Below are positions 19,774 through 32,047 of a stretch of DNA of 64,000 nt, piece after piece. The position numbers and the translations under genes are program-made. The number at the start of each line of letters is the position of its first letter. Positions within the stretch are counted from its first letter, which is position 1. The DNA is from Saccharum officinarum (taxonomy: Eukaryota > Streptophyta > Magnoliopsida > Poales > Poaceae), in assembly GCA_020631735.1 (NCBI GenBank), contig CM036160.1, positions 728,407 through 792,406 of the forward strand, read 5' to 3'. The notes under the pieces were generated by a model, which saw only the letters and a list, made by a program, of their open reading frames with translations, was not told the DNA's origin and did no database searches.

Positions 19774-22700
19774 ATGTCAGGCAGAGGTCGTGGCAGAGGT
19801 CGTGGAGGTGCTAACCTACCCATTACTATGGAGGAACTCATGCAAACTCAGAACCAGATGATGCAGATGTTTATGCAGCACATGCAGAACAATCCCCCTG
19901 CAGGAGGACCACCGCCTGTGCAAGTGAGGGATAAGCGTGGGGAATTTTTGAAGGGACGCCCTCCAGTGTTTTCTCATGCTGCTGATCCTTTAGAGGCAGA
20001 TGATTGGGTGAGGGCAGTGGAGAAACAGCTGAATATAGCCCAATGCAATGATATGGAGAAGGTGTTATATGCATCTGGTCAGTTACAGGGGACAGCTCAG
20101 ACTTGGTGGGAGTCGTATCAAGCTGCACGCCCTGACAATGCTCCTCCTATCACTTGGAATGAGTTTGTTAGAGATTTTCGAGCTCGTCATATTCCTGAAG
20201 GTATAATTGAGCTGAAGCAGGAAGAATTCAGAAACCTTAGGATGGGACAAATGAGCGTTAGTGAATATCATGATAGATTTACCCAGTTGGCTCGCTATGC
20301 TCCTAATGAAGTGAGGGAAGATGCAGACAAACAGCGTCTTTTCTTGAAGGGAATTTATTATGATCTTCGCTTGCAGTTGAAGGGGAACAACTATGCTAGT
20401 TTTCAAGAGCTGGTAAATAAAGCTATTGTGCTTGATAATGAGCGCAGAGAGATGGACAGGAAGAGGAAAATGAAGGTACAAGGCTCAGGAAGCAACAACC
20501 GTCAGCGCACTAATTCTCAGCATGGTTTCCATCAGAAGTTTCAAGGACCGGTTAGTCAATGGAATCGCAATCCGAATCAGAGGTGGTCCCAGAATTGGCA
20601 AAGTAATCAGTCACAACAGCGTTCATCATATCCACAACGTCAACAGTATCAGCAGACTGGGCAACAGACTCCTCGCACTGGAAATTCTAATGTTACCCCC
20701 ATGAAGAATAGTGCTCCCAGCACGCCTACTAGATGCTTTGTCTGTGGTAAAGAGGGGCATATGTCTTATCATTGTCCTGAGAAGCAGAACCAGCAGACTC
20801 CTCAGAGCCAGAAGAGCAACCAGAGGCAATCTGGTACTGGAAGGGTGAATCACGTGTCTTCTGATACAGCTCATGATGCACCAGAAGTTATGATTGGTAC
20901 GTTCAATGTACATTCCACTCCCGCAACTGTTCTTTTTGACTCTGGAGCATCTCATACATTCATATCCAACATTTTTGTTAAAATGCATAGTATACCCATG
21001 CTAGCTATGAAAGAACCTCTCTTAGTAAATTCACCTGGAGGTACCATGCAAACCAGTAATCGTTGTCTTCCAATTAGTATGGTATTAAGGGGGGTAGAGT
21101 TTAAGATAACTCCTATAGTGTTGAGGACATCTGGTATTGATGTGATATTGGGTATGGACTGGATGAAGCAAAATCAGGTAGAGATTCAGTGTCAGCAGAA
21201 AGTGGTAGTTGTGAATGCACCTAATGGAGATAAAATCAATGTGGATGTAGCAGTGCAGAAGCAACCAACCGCTGTGGTGAATCAGCTTGAAGATACTATT
21301 AAGGAGAATTCAGTGATTGAGGAATTTCTGGATGTCTTCCCTGATGAATTGCCAGGTATGCCACCTGATCGAGACATTGAATTTCTTATTGAATTATTAC
21401 CTGGAACTGCACCTATAGCCAAACGACCATATAGGATGGGAGTAGATGAATTAGAAGAACTTAAGAAACAAATTAAAGAATTACAAGATAAAGGTTTTAT
21501 TAGACCTAGTTCATCACCTTGGGGAGCACCAGTTATTTTTGTTGATAAGAAAGATGGCGGTCAGAGGATGTGTGTTGATTACCGGTCACTAAATGAGGTA
21601 ACTATCAAGAATAAGTATCCTTTGCCCAGGATTGATGATTTGTTTGATCAGTTGAGAGGTGCTTGTGTGTTCTCTAAGATTGATTTACGTTCTGGTTATC
21701 ATCAGTTGAAGATTCGTGTTTCTGATATTCCAAAGACAGCTTTTACTACAAGGTATGGATTGTATGAGTATACTGTTATGTCATTTGGATTGACCAATGC
21801 ACCTGCATACTTTATGTACATGATGAATAAGGTGTTTATGGAATATTTGGATAAGTTTGTGGTGGTATTTATTGATGATATACTGGTATTTTCCAAGACA
21901 GAAGTAGAGCATGCTGAACATTTGAGGTTGGTGTTGCAGAAGCTTAGAGAGCATAAGTTGTATGCGAAGCGAAGTAAATGTGAGTTTTGGTTGAAGGAAG
22001 TTTCTTTCCTTGGTCATATTATTTCTAATGGAGGGATATCAGTGGATCCAGGTAAAGTAAAGGATGTATTAAATTGGAAACCACCTATTGATGTTAGCGA
22101 GATTCGTAGTTTCTTGGGATTAGCTGGATATTACAGACGATTCATTGAAGGGTTTTCTAAACTTGCTAAACCTATGACATCTCTGTTAGAGAAGAATGTC
22201 AAGTTTGTGTGGTCAGATAAATGTCAAGCTAGTTTTGAGGAATTGAAGAAGAGGTTGACTACAGCGCTTGTTTTGGTTTTGCCAGATTTGAGTAAGAAGT
22301 TTTCTATTTATTGTGATGCTTCTCGTCAAGGTTTGGGATGTGTTCTTATGCAAGAAGGCAGAGTTGTGGCTTACGCATCTAGGCAGTTGAGAAAGCATGA
22401 GTTGAATTATCCTACACATGATTTGGAATTAGCAGCTGTAGTTCATGCTTTAAAGATTTGGAGACATTATTTGATTGGACATAAGAGTGATATATACACT
22501 GATCATAAGAGTTTGAAGTATATTTTCACTCAGTCAGATCTGAATTTGAGGCAACGCAGATGGTTAGAGTTGATTAAGGATTATGATATTGAGATACACT
22601 ATCATCCTGGTAAGGCTAATGTAGTAGCTGATGCTCTTAGTAGGAAAAGCTATGTCAATGAGATACAGACATTGACTATGACTAGTGAGTTATGTGCTGA

Positions 22701-24189
22701 ATTTGAATATTTGAATTCGGGAATTGTTACTAATACAATGGAATTAGTGATAGAGCCTACCTTAGAGCAAGAAATTTACAAGGGTCAGTTAAAGGATGAG
22801 AAACTAAAGAAGATAGCGGAAGATATAGTGATTGGTAAGTCACCAGGCTTTCGAATGGATGATAAGGGAATTTTGTGGTTTGGAAAGAGGCTGTGTGTAC
22901 CTGAGGATCAAACTGTTAGACAAGCAATTCTTCGCGAAGCTCATGAGTCAGCTTATTCTATTCATCCTGGTAGTACTAAGATGTATTTGGATCTGAAACA
23001 GAAATATTGGTGGGTTGGATTAAAGCGAGATGTGGCTGAGTATGTGGCATTGTGTGACACTTGTCAGAGGGTGAAAGCAGAGCATCAGAGACCTGCTGGA
23101 TTGTTGCAACCAATGAAGATTCCTGAGTGGAAGTGGGAGGAAGTTGGTATGGACTTTATAGTGGGGTTACCTCGTACTCAGAAAGGTTATGACTCTATTT
23201 AGGTGATAGTAGATCGATTAACCAAAGTTGCTCATTTTATACCAGTTAAGACTACTTACCGTGGACCAAAATTGGCAGAGTTGTATATGGAGAGGATAGT
23301 CTGTTTGCATGGAGTACCAAAGAAGATTGTATCTGATCGAGGATCGCAGTTTACGTCGCATTTTTGGAAAGCTGTGCATGAATCATTGGGAACAAAATTG
23401 AATTTTAGTACAGCATATCATCCACAGACAGATGGACAGACTGAAAGGACCAACCAGGTATTAGAGGATATGTTGAGAGCTTGTGCATTGCAATATGGAA
23501 CTAGTTGGGATAAGAGTTTGCCTTATGCAGAATTCTCTTACAATAACAGTTATCAACAGAGTCTTAAGATGGCACCGTTTGAAGCTTTGTATGGACGTAA
23601 GTGTAGAACTCCATTGTTTTGGGATCAGACAGGTGAATCTCAGGTGTTTGGTACATATGTTCTTAGAAACGCAGAAGATCAAGTGCGAGTGATTCGTGAG
23701 AATTTGAGAGTAGCACAGTCTCGTCAGAAGAGTTATGCTGACAATAGAAGAAGAGATTTAGTTTTTGAGGTAGGTGATTATGTCTATTTGAAGGTGTCAC
23801 CTATGAAAAGTGTGAAGAGGTTTAACATGAAAGGTAAACTAGCACCAAGGTATGTTGGACCATTTAAAGTTATTACCAGACGTGGGGAAGTTGCTTATCA
23901 ATTAGAGTTGCCTGAGAATTTATCTGGAGTACATGATGTGTTCCATGTTTCACAATTTAAGAAGTGTTTACGTGTGCCTGAGGAGCAGATACCTTTAGAG
24001 GAATTGACTGTTAAGGAAGATCTTACATATAAAGAGTTTCCGATCAAGATTTTAGAAACTGCTGAGAGAGTTACTCGAAGTCGGGTTATTAAGATGTGCA
24101 AGGTGCAGTGGAATCGATATTCAGAAGCAGAGGCAACTTGGGAAAGAGAGGATGAATTGAGGAAATCATATCCGCAGTTGTTTGAGTAA
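19774..24189 (+). pseudogene. Tekay gag-pol polyprotein with an in-frame TAG inside integrase
   Basis: One frame runs 1142 codons to TAG at 23200-23202, then 328 more codons in the same frame. Order: RGG-type N-terminus (1-12), gag (about 65-235), zinc knuckle [14 protein letters not shown] (321-334), protease [12 protein letters not shown] (387-398), reverse transcriptase with VDYRSLN (601-607) and [11 protein letters not shown] (697-707), RNase H (YCDAS 846-850, [13 protein letters not shown] 884-896), integrase zinc finger (H1056, H1064, C1094, C1097) and first catalytic Asp (MDFIVGLP, about 1127). The stop replaces a position normally Trp, right before VIVDRLTKVAHF. After it come the other integrase acidic residues (VSDRGSQF, TDGQTERTNQ) and a C-terminal chromodomain ending SYPQLFE. 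The same TAG occurs in the inverted copy. Confidence 0.9.
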
Positions 24190-24219
24190 GCAGTTCAATC
24201 TCGAGGACGAGATTCTTTT

Positions 24220-24229
24220 AAGGGGGGTA
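24220..24229 (+). other. Polypurine tract of the plus-strand Tekay element
   Basis: AAGGGGGGTA directly precedes the 3' LTR and follows GAGGACGAGATTC. Confidence 0.85.
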
Positions 24230-24234
24230 AAATT

Positions 24235-27089
24235 TGTAACACCCAAATTTTAGGAGTAACAAATTTTAAATAATTTAGAGAAAGGGAATTAAAATTTTGA
24301 AAAATATTTGGTGATGCATTCATGTTGTTGCATTTATTTTATTTTGTGGTGTGGATATATTTGTTTTATTTGATTTGGTTTAGGAAAATTTGATTTGAAA
24401 ATGTGTTTGGAAAATTAGAAAAGAAAAGAAACAAAAGAAAAAAAAAGAAAACAACTTACCTTCTTACCTTCTCGGCCCGAAAGCCGTCGGAAGGCCTGCT
24501 CTCCCGCGCCTGCTCGTGTGGACCGGCCCAGCACCGCAGCGGCCCATTACAGCCGAGTCCAGCAGCCGAGCCCGCCTAGCCGCGCCTTCTCTTCTTGCTT
24601 CGCTGACAGGTGGGGCCCGGTGGTCAGTCGTCTTCCTCCTCTCGTACTCGAGCCGGACTCCGAACCGGAGGACCACCGCCGTAGCGGCAACGGGTTCTTC
24701 GGGATTTCCTACTCGAACACGGCCAATAGAAGCCATAAATAGGACGCCTTGATCTTCTTATATCCGTTTTTCATCTAAACCGTGAACACTACCGCAAGGA
24801 ATCGAAGGTTTAGGGTTGAGGTGGTTGGAGGTGACGGTTGCTCGCGGGTGGAGTCGTTGGGTGGATTCGGGGCCGACTTCGTGGCATTGGTGAGACCGCA
24901 TTCTTCTCCTCTTTAGTTCTAGGCTATTCCTTTGGGTGGAGGTGGTCCTAATCGTGGTTTTGAAGCTCGCCGATGGTGCGGCAATGGCGCCGCCGCCCCT
25001 AGTTGCCGTGCGTCGCGTGTGGTTCACGTGGTTGGTTTTTCTTAGCGTATTTGAGTTCGCGCGAAGTTTCTCTTTCCGTAGGATCAAACGCGGGCTTGAA
25101 TGGTGGTCTCGGTGGGGAGAACCGCCATCGCCGGCCATGGAAGGGCCGCCGGCCATGGGGAGCCGCCGGCCGGACTTGAGGTAGGTGACCGCATAAGCAC
25201 TGTAGACTCGATGATGAACACGAGCCGTCCAAATCGAGATCAACGGCCCAGATTAGAACTTACCCCTTCGCGGGTAAATTTGTTAAAGAGACCCTCAGCT
25301 TTTTAGTAATCAACCCGCGGTCCTTAGCGTAATATCTGAACTCCGTTTCTTGGTTTTGAAAGCGTATTTTCTTTCGGGTTAAATCAAAAATACGTTTTCA
25401 GGTATTTACAGTTTTGCCACTAGAACTGTTTTGGTCATAAAATCTTCGTTTTAACTTCGATTTGATCCGTTCAAGTTGCGTTAGGTTCGTATTTGCGAGC
25501 TCTACATGTTAGTGTAGTTGTACAGTCAGTTTTGATAATTTATTTTTCGAGGTTATAATTAAGTATTTATTTATCGATAGGAAATCTTAGAAAATACATA
25601 ACTTTCACGTTTTAATTCCGAATTTGGTGATCTTTGCGTCTGTGTGATCTTAGAAACGTGTAGAAGAGTTTTATAAACTTTTATTACTGATTTGCTACTG
25701 TTGGTGTACTGTTCTAATTATATCTTTTTGTTTGCTTCGTGTATGTTTGATTGGATGCATGTATGTGTTGATTGATGATCGAATATAGAAGGTGAGCAGT
25801 ATTTGGACGATTCGGAGTATTACTTTGAGCCAAGTCAGCAGTATCACTTGGAGAGCTTTGATCAAGGCAAGTATAACACAGGACTATCCTTGTTACCTAT
25901 ACATCAAATTGACATACATATGCATGTGCTTACCTTGATAACCTTAGAGATTATAACTTAGTGATTGTTATCTTGATTCCTTGTCAACCTTGGGAATGCA
26001 TATGGGTAGCTAATGCTAGTGCTTAAACTAAGAACAATGATCTTGTAATTTGATTAATGGATTAAGCAACCAACCATTAAGATGATTTTATTTCTGTTAA
26101 AAGAGGGCTAGAGCATGTGTATTATTTTGATGCTCTGGTTTCTCTCCATAAGGACTTATCTGTACATGACCATCCGGGACATACAGTACAGCTGTGAGGG
26201 CTATATGGCTCTGGCTTTAGTTGTTCAAGAGACCTTTTCTAGCTTGTTAGTGGTTACCTTAAATGGCGTAAGAATGGCTTGCCACTTTGGGTGTAGTGCG
26301 AGCCCCTGGCCTAGTGTGTATAGGCTGCGGTTGTTGTGCCACAGGGAAGGGGGGTTCTACATCTGCCTGCCGAGTGAATCTAATGGCCCTAACTTGTTAG
26401 ACGAACTTTTGAGTGGCTTTATATGGTTCTCGGGTGTTTGGGCTTGATCTCCCCACTCATTTGGAAATCATGACTTACAGTGAAAGTGTACACCTCTGCG
26501 CAGAGTTAAAAACTGGTATACTAGCCGTGCTCACGGATACGAGCGGCCTTGGAACATTTATAGATAGATGATCACCATTGCTATATCATGTTTAATTATT
26601 GTTGATTATTATTATGCTCTTGTTAATGCTATTCGTTATCATTATTACAATTGATCATTGGTTCTTTAATGGGAAGTGGTTTATCTTGATGCTACTCAAT
26701 TGCTAATATATGATTAAAAGCTAAATGCAGTTAAACAGTGTCTAGCCTTTTGAGCCACATGAACCCTGTGTTATATTTGTTGAGTTCGACATGGACTCAC
26801 CCTTGCTATTTCCACCATAACAGATGAAGATATAGAGGAAGATTATCGGAATGAGTACTAGTCTTGGTGTCAACCAGTCAACCGTGTCCCTGTGTGGAGT
26901 TTCCGCTGAAGATTTTTTTGTTAGTTATTATTATCTATCGTTCAAGACTATGTCTTAAATACTTATTCGTTATGTAATAAGCACTGTGATGATACTTTGT
27001 AATTTGTCAACTTATGTGTGCGACTGTTTCCTGGGGCGCACATGGGTCTTTTATACATCCTATTTTTGTCCTTAAAAATGGGTGTGACA
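24235..27089 (+). repeat. 3' LTR of the plus-strand Tekay element
   Basis: 2,855 bp. At about ten to thirteen positions where it differs from the 5' LTR at 15322-18175, it agrees with both LTRs of the minus-strand element (42717-45549 and 51606-54452). Examples are AATTGACATAC, TTGATAACC, AAGCAACCAACC, CTCTTGTTAATG, AAATGCAG, GAGCCACATG and GAAGATATAGAGG. It is immediately followed by TCGTT (27090-27094). Confidence 0.92.
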
Positions 27090-27171
27090 TCGTTAGATAT
27101 TTTCATAAACTTTTTTGGAGATATAAATGTTGCATGTATTTTCTACAAACTTAGTCAAAGTTGAAAAAGTT
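27090..27171. mobile_element. Half of a MITE split by the Tekay insertion
   Basis: The text TTTTCATAAACTTTTTTGGA and onwards matches, in reverse, the MITE half at 42632-42716. Its expected continuation (TCTATCTAATGATACTAAG and on to AGAGAGGGAGTAC) is found only at 54453-54581, beyond the other Tekay copy. It is not found to the left of 15322. Confidence 0.65.
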
Positions 27172-27174
27172 TAA

Positions 27175-27445
27175 GGGCGCGTTTGGTGCGGCTTCGGCAG
27201 CTCCGGCTCCTCCTGCGATTTTCACTATAGCGACACTGTTTATCGGAGCTGATTTTCTCTCTCCCCCTCTCCCTCTCACAGCGTAGATGAGAGCCGGTGA
27301 AGCCAGTTTTTTTATAGCTTCACTGGCTCCTGGTGTCGCTGCGAGAGGAAGAAGGAGGAGAGAGAAAATCAGCTCTGATGAACAGTGCCGCTACAGTGAA
27401 AAACGCAGGAGGAGCTGGAGCTGTCGAAGCCTCACCAAACGGTCC
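27175..27445. mobile_element. Tourist-like MITE (PIF/Harbinger type), plus-arm copy
   Basis: A 271-bp fold-back element. The left end GGGCGCGTTTGGTGCGGCTT and the right end, read in reverse, GGACCGTTTGGTGAGGCTTC are inverted repeats that extend for roughly 90 bp each. It is flanked by TAA on both sides (27172-27174 and 27446-27448), the 3-bp duplication of this superfamily. There is no coding capacity. Confidence 0.8.
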
Positions 27446-27449
27446 TAAG

Positions 27450-27606
27450 ACTACCCGCAGTAGATACTCTAAAGGGATACTCTAAAGCTTTAGAGCATGA
27501 ATATAGAGTAAAAACTGTTGTACTGGATACTCTAAAACGATACTCTATCTTTTCTCTCACTCTATATTTAGAGTTGTACAGTGCTTACTCTGTAGTGGGC
27601 AGTGGC
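27450..27606. mobile_element. Small MITE rich in ACTCTAAA, plus-arm copy
   Basis: Imperfect terminal inverted repeats ACTACCCGCAGTAGATACTC (left) and ACTGCCCACTACAGAGTAAG (right, reverse). The interior holds several TACTCTAAA and ATATAGAGT units in both orientations. The superfamily was not assigned. Confidence 0.45.
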
Positions 27607-27947
27607 GGGCCTCACTAGCTAAACAAAGGAAAAAAATGCTATAACTCACAAACCAAAAATCCAAATTAAATTCCGATTGCACCATTAAATTCGTCTCAAT
27701 AAATCCTTCAAAACTAGATCACATATGGATATATTTAGATAAAGTGACAAGTGGGTCCCCACAGTGGATAGAGTGGATAGATGATGATATAGAGGATGGA
27801 TGAGTGCGGAAGAATTGAGTATAGAGGAGAGAATCTTGAAGACTAGGACGTATAAAGAATGAATATAGAGGTCCATGAGTGCAGATAGCATGCAACAACT
27901 GCCTGCACAGCCCGAAGAGAAAACTGCCGTCCATCTACCATTATTTT

Positions 27948-28203
27948 GGGGTGTTTAGTTCCTAAAGTTGGAGCGTCAAAAGTCGCTGTAGCGACATTGT
28001 AGCATTTCGTTTGTATTTGATAATAATTGTCCAACTGTTGACTAATTAGACTCAAAACGTTCGTCTCGCAAAGTACAACCAAACTGTACAATTAGTTTTT
28101 GATTTTATCCACATTTACCACTCCATACATATATCGCAAGTTTGATACAACGAGAAATCTTTTTTTTTTACATAGTACACTTTTCCATGGATCTAAACTC
28201 AGC
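27948..28203. mobile_element. MITE of the TTAGTTCC / GAACTAAAC grass family, plus-arm copy
   Basis: It begins GGGGTGTTTAGTTCCTAAAG and ends with ATCTAAACTCAGCC. The interior carries the family core CAAAACGTTCGTCTCGCAAA, CAATTAG and TGTAGCATTTCGTTTGTATT. Related copies sit at 41603-41858 (inverted arm) and in the cluster 59729-62133. Confidence 0.65.
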
Positions 28204-31200
28204 CTTTAATCGATTTTAGTACGAAGTCGCCCTTGGCGTCTTTGAACGAACGACGCATGCCGAACGCTGACGGGAACAGCTCAGGCATTGTCCCGTCTGA
28301 TAAACTTCATAGCAGTCCCAATCTGCTAGAAAAGTTTAATAGATGTCATGCTCACTCGTCAATTCAATAAGATGCCGTGTTGAGCGGTCCCAATTTGCTG
28401 TCATTGTTGCATGTCGATGAAGGAATCCCGAAACTTCTCGCTCGTTTGGCATCATCTACAGCGGGCGTCAAACTATGAGAAGCAAGGTCGTGCACATGCT
28501 CCGGTTTTATTCGTTTCACTTTCACAAGACTAAGACGACGGTGACTTTATGAGCACTCTTAAGTCATCTCAAAGCGCAGAACGTGAACGTGATCCCCGCA
28601 AGAAACTGCAAACGACAAGTAGTGAAATGTGAAATGAAGCAATGCTTCTGTTCTGCGTTTTTCTTCATAGCTCTGAAAAATATAGCACGCATAGTATGGA
28701 CATTGGACCAGGTAGGTATAGCAAACACATCCAGACTAACTCCTGTAACGCCAAAAAAAAAAAGGAAAACAAAAATGTGCACGGGCCAGACAGTGGGCCA
28801 CAATATCTTAAACGGTGAAAACAGTTCGAAAAAGAATAAAGCCTGGGCCCATGGAGTATGGATTCTGAAGTTCAGCAAAGAATTGCCCAAATAGACCCAA
28901 TCAGTTACGCTCGCTACTGGGCGAATTGGGCTGGTCTGGCAATTGAAAGCCCATGTAGTCCTATTGCCCGATGTGCTACAATGATATTTTTAGAGTGGGA
29001 AGCCCATCTAGCAAAAAGTACTGTGTTTGAAGAAGCTTTGACGGTCTTTGGAGGCAACAATAATGAACAACCTGTCCAAAGCATGGGTGGAAGTGGAACG
29101 TACCTAGTAGGGATTGTTTCTTGAAGCTCTTTGATTCATTAACCTCAAAGAAAAATAATATATCCTCTTACCTAAAAGATAACTTTGGAAACGAATCATA
29201 ATCATTAAAACAAAATTCCGATCCTTTTTGCTGCTCTATGATAGTTATAGGATACCTCATCTATATATTACAGATATTCATAATCCATTTGATTATAACT
29301 CCTTACAAGCATTCCAGAGTAAATAATATAATTAATACACTTGTTTCGATTATAATATCTCTCTAGGCTAAATCAAACGGAAACACCAAAGTTCTAAGCT
29401 TGCAATGAAGCTTGGTGAACTTCCATTCCCCTAGACATTTCTGAGCACGAACATAGCTAAATGCTAATATAAAGTCAGAAATATGAACACCACTAGACGT
29501 GTGCATACCATGGCCAGCACCAATGAACTTTGTGGGAAAACAAAACAAAATGAGATCAGTTGATCATAATGGTTTAGTTGTAGTTTGTATTCTTACCATG
29601 CAAGTATTGATAACAAGTAATATAATATATGCTTTTCCCAACTATCCCAAACTCTGAACTCAGACTCTCCATACTCATCACATATCTCACCACTCAAACT
29701 TCCCTCACCACACCCTTAACACTCTCAAATCAACGAGGTAGCCTCTACGTGCACTTCTCTTCAATGATCTTAAGCCAGACCTATGTTTGAGGGAGAAAAG
29801 TAGCACAGAGAAGACTAGCGGGCTCAATCAGTCCACATGAGTGATCATGATCGAGATCACAACTATATGAGAAGGGGAAAGGTGAGTCCACCCCTAAGTC
29901 CTATAACATAACTAACATGGTGGAATATGTTTTCTGGATGGGGCTATCATCACTTATCGGCTACCATTATGATACATTGAATTCAATGCAAACTAATATA
30001 ATGTAACATCTAGTCTGGACACCATGTCTAGAACTATTGATTACTGCCATACTTGACGTTATAACAAGGCACCTACTCAAAGTAAACACTAAGCAGTAGA
30101 GAAGAAACCTATGCTACAAAACAAGACTCAGATAAAGAGTGATAAGCCTCTAGAAAACTACTTTATTCTTTTTTTGGGAACTACTAAACTACTTTGGTCT
30201 AGACTTAGAATAATGCAAGTGAGTTGTAAAATGAAATTGTTCAAAGTAAATATCTACTCCAAAAAGTGCTTAATGAAATCATCCACACTGCCTCTTCGTC
30301 CTGCTCGCTCCGCCTCTCACACCTGCAAAATTTGTTCATTGATATGTGGACCCGGTCACACTCTCCACTCACCAGCCGTTACCGCTCATATCTACCTTGG
30401 CTCCTCCTATCTGTGCTGCTGCACCCGAACGTCGCCTCCCCCATCCACTCATGCCCTACCCCGCCTTCTCCTTATCTGCTTTGCTCCTCTCACCTCCTCC
30501 CATATGCTCTATCCACTCCTATGCCCTACCTCTCCTCCTATAATCCTCGTTGCTGCATGCTGCCCTCCTACCATCCACTGTGACCTAACCTCATCTCCCA
30601 CCTGCTTGCAAAGATGACACGTGAGGCAGACATAACATACCTGCACACACAACATTTCCCTAGCCATTCCCTACATTAGTGTGTCATCGTGTTGTGGGCT
30701 CTAACCATCGGACACCTCCGACCCAAGCCTACTTGATAGCGAGTGCCATTTACAGCTGCAATCTACTCAGTGCACTAGCCTCGGGGATCTAGCTACATCA
30801 TTCTACAACTCGTTGGCGAGCATGATCCCCGCCACTGCCATGAAACTAGGCATCTGCACTCCCTCAGGTGAGTCCCTAAACCAGCATTGCTTATGGGGTG
30901 GGATTTGGGGCGAGTGTGGTTGTGTTGTGCAGTGTCTTATAGGGTGGGATAGTGTCTATGATGTATCTAGCGATCGTCTATTTTCATGCCATGTTCATCA
31001 AGTTTACATTATAAATTGAGAAAACTCAGATAGAAATAAAATGTGTATCTGCATCAAGAGTTGGCTCCTTTGTTTTCCGATGATTCAACTATTTAATCCA
31101 ATAAATCACCAAAACTATTTTCTAATTCAATAGGTTACCATAATAAGATTTTTGCTACTTTAATGGATCACCAACGATATGGAAAATCTTATTGATTTTT

Positions 31201-32047
31201 GTTCTCATGGCGATGCACAGGAAAAATCCTAGTAGAGAAAATAACTTAATTGAATACTCAGAGTCTTATAAAAGGAAAGATACAAGAGTTTTACTAGAAA
31301 TCCTGAAGACTTCTTTTGGAGCCCACAAGACTAGCTAGCTCAACTCGACTCTAACTCCCAACTAAACTATTCTACATCTACATCTCGAGAGTGATGGAGG
31401 ATTGCTCCCTTGTGGTGTGTGTTGCAACTGAATTGAGGGGGTCAAATTATAGATTGGAGGTGCCTTGGAAGAGTGCAGATGCTTCCCTTGATCCTATGGA
31501 ATATTCCTTCTTGGTGGGCCATCTAATCCAAGTGAAGCTCCATCGAAATAAACTAACATTGATCCAGAGTCATAATATGAGGATACTTGGGATTTGGTTT
31601 AATTTCTTGATCGTATTGTTCCATACTTTCTCGTTGATTTCTCCTTGTGGAGCTAGCAATGGTTCCACTGAAGAACCCTTGGATTTGTGCATCACAAATA
31701 GTTGGAAACACTTGTCCTTTCTCAAGATGTAGTATGACTTGGTGAGCTTTTCAGGTGTCGGGAGATTGAGGGAGGTGTCCATGGATGCATCGTGGAGATC
31801 GCCATAAATTAGTTTATGGGAGGTACCAAGTAACTAAAATAGGTAATCGTTGTCACCTTCTTAGGAGGCTACACGTGTATATTAATTAATATAGTCAAGA
31901 ATAGTTGTTGACGTGTCATTCACAAAGAAGGATACAAATACATTCTAAGATTGTTATGATGATCAAATACTCACTTCTTATCTCTATTATTGTAAATAAC
32001 TAAATAGTAAACACCCTTTTCCCATTAAAACCTCAAAGGTTAGAACA
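28204..32047. other. Intergenic region without a recognised gene
   Basis: 28204-29022 is repeated in inverted form at 40793-41602. Overlapping open frames on both strands at 28564-28894 and 28858-29124 show no domain. 29023-32047 is mostly AT-rich, with a pyrimidine-rich stretch at about 30280-30610 and a 113-codon frame at 31391-31732 that has no recognisable motif. The 3' untranslated region of LecRK-A must lie just left of 32048. Confidence 0.5.

Larger units (their letters stand above)
15322..27089 (+). mobile_element. Tekay/Del chromovirus (Ty3-gypsy), plus-strand copy, flanks discordant
   Basis: An 11,768-bp element: LTR 15322-18175, primer site, an extra ORF (18365-19069), gag-pol 19774-24189, polypurine tract, LTR 24235-27089. 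The chromodomain at the C-terminus of pol and the gag type place it in the Tekay (Del) lineage. The bases before the first LTR end in CCAAA, inside copia pol. The bases after the second LTR are TCGTT, inside a MITE. There is no target-site duplication and no copia sequence on the right side. The two LTRs differ at a dozen or so sites. The element therefore looks chimeric, by assembly or by recombination. Confidence 0.9.

Noticed and set aside
28564..28894. Paired open frames on both strands as a conserved small gene, because they recur at 40793-41250
   Set aside because: The recurrence is due to the large inverted copy, not to independent conservation, and the second copy is frameshifted.
30265..30617. 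Overlapping Pro/Ser/Cys-rich frames as a small secreted peptide gene
   Set aside because: The stretch is pyrimidine-rich and opens several frames at once. None has a convincing start, signal peptide or family motif.
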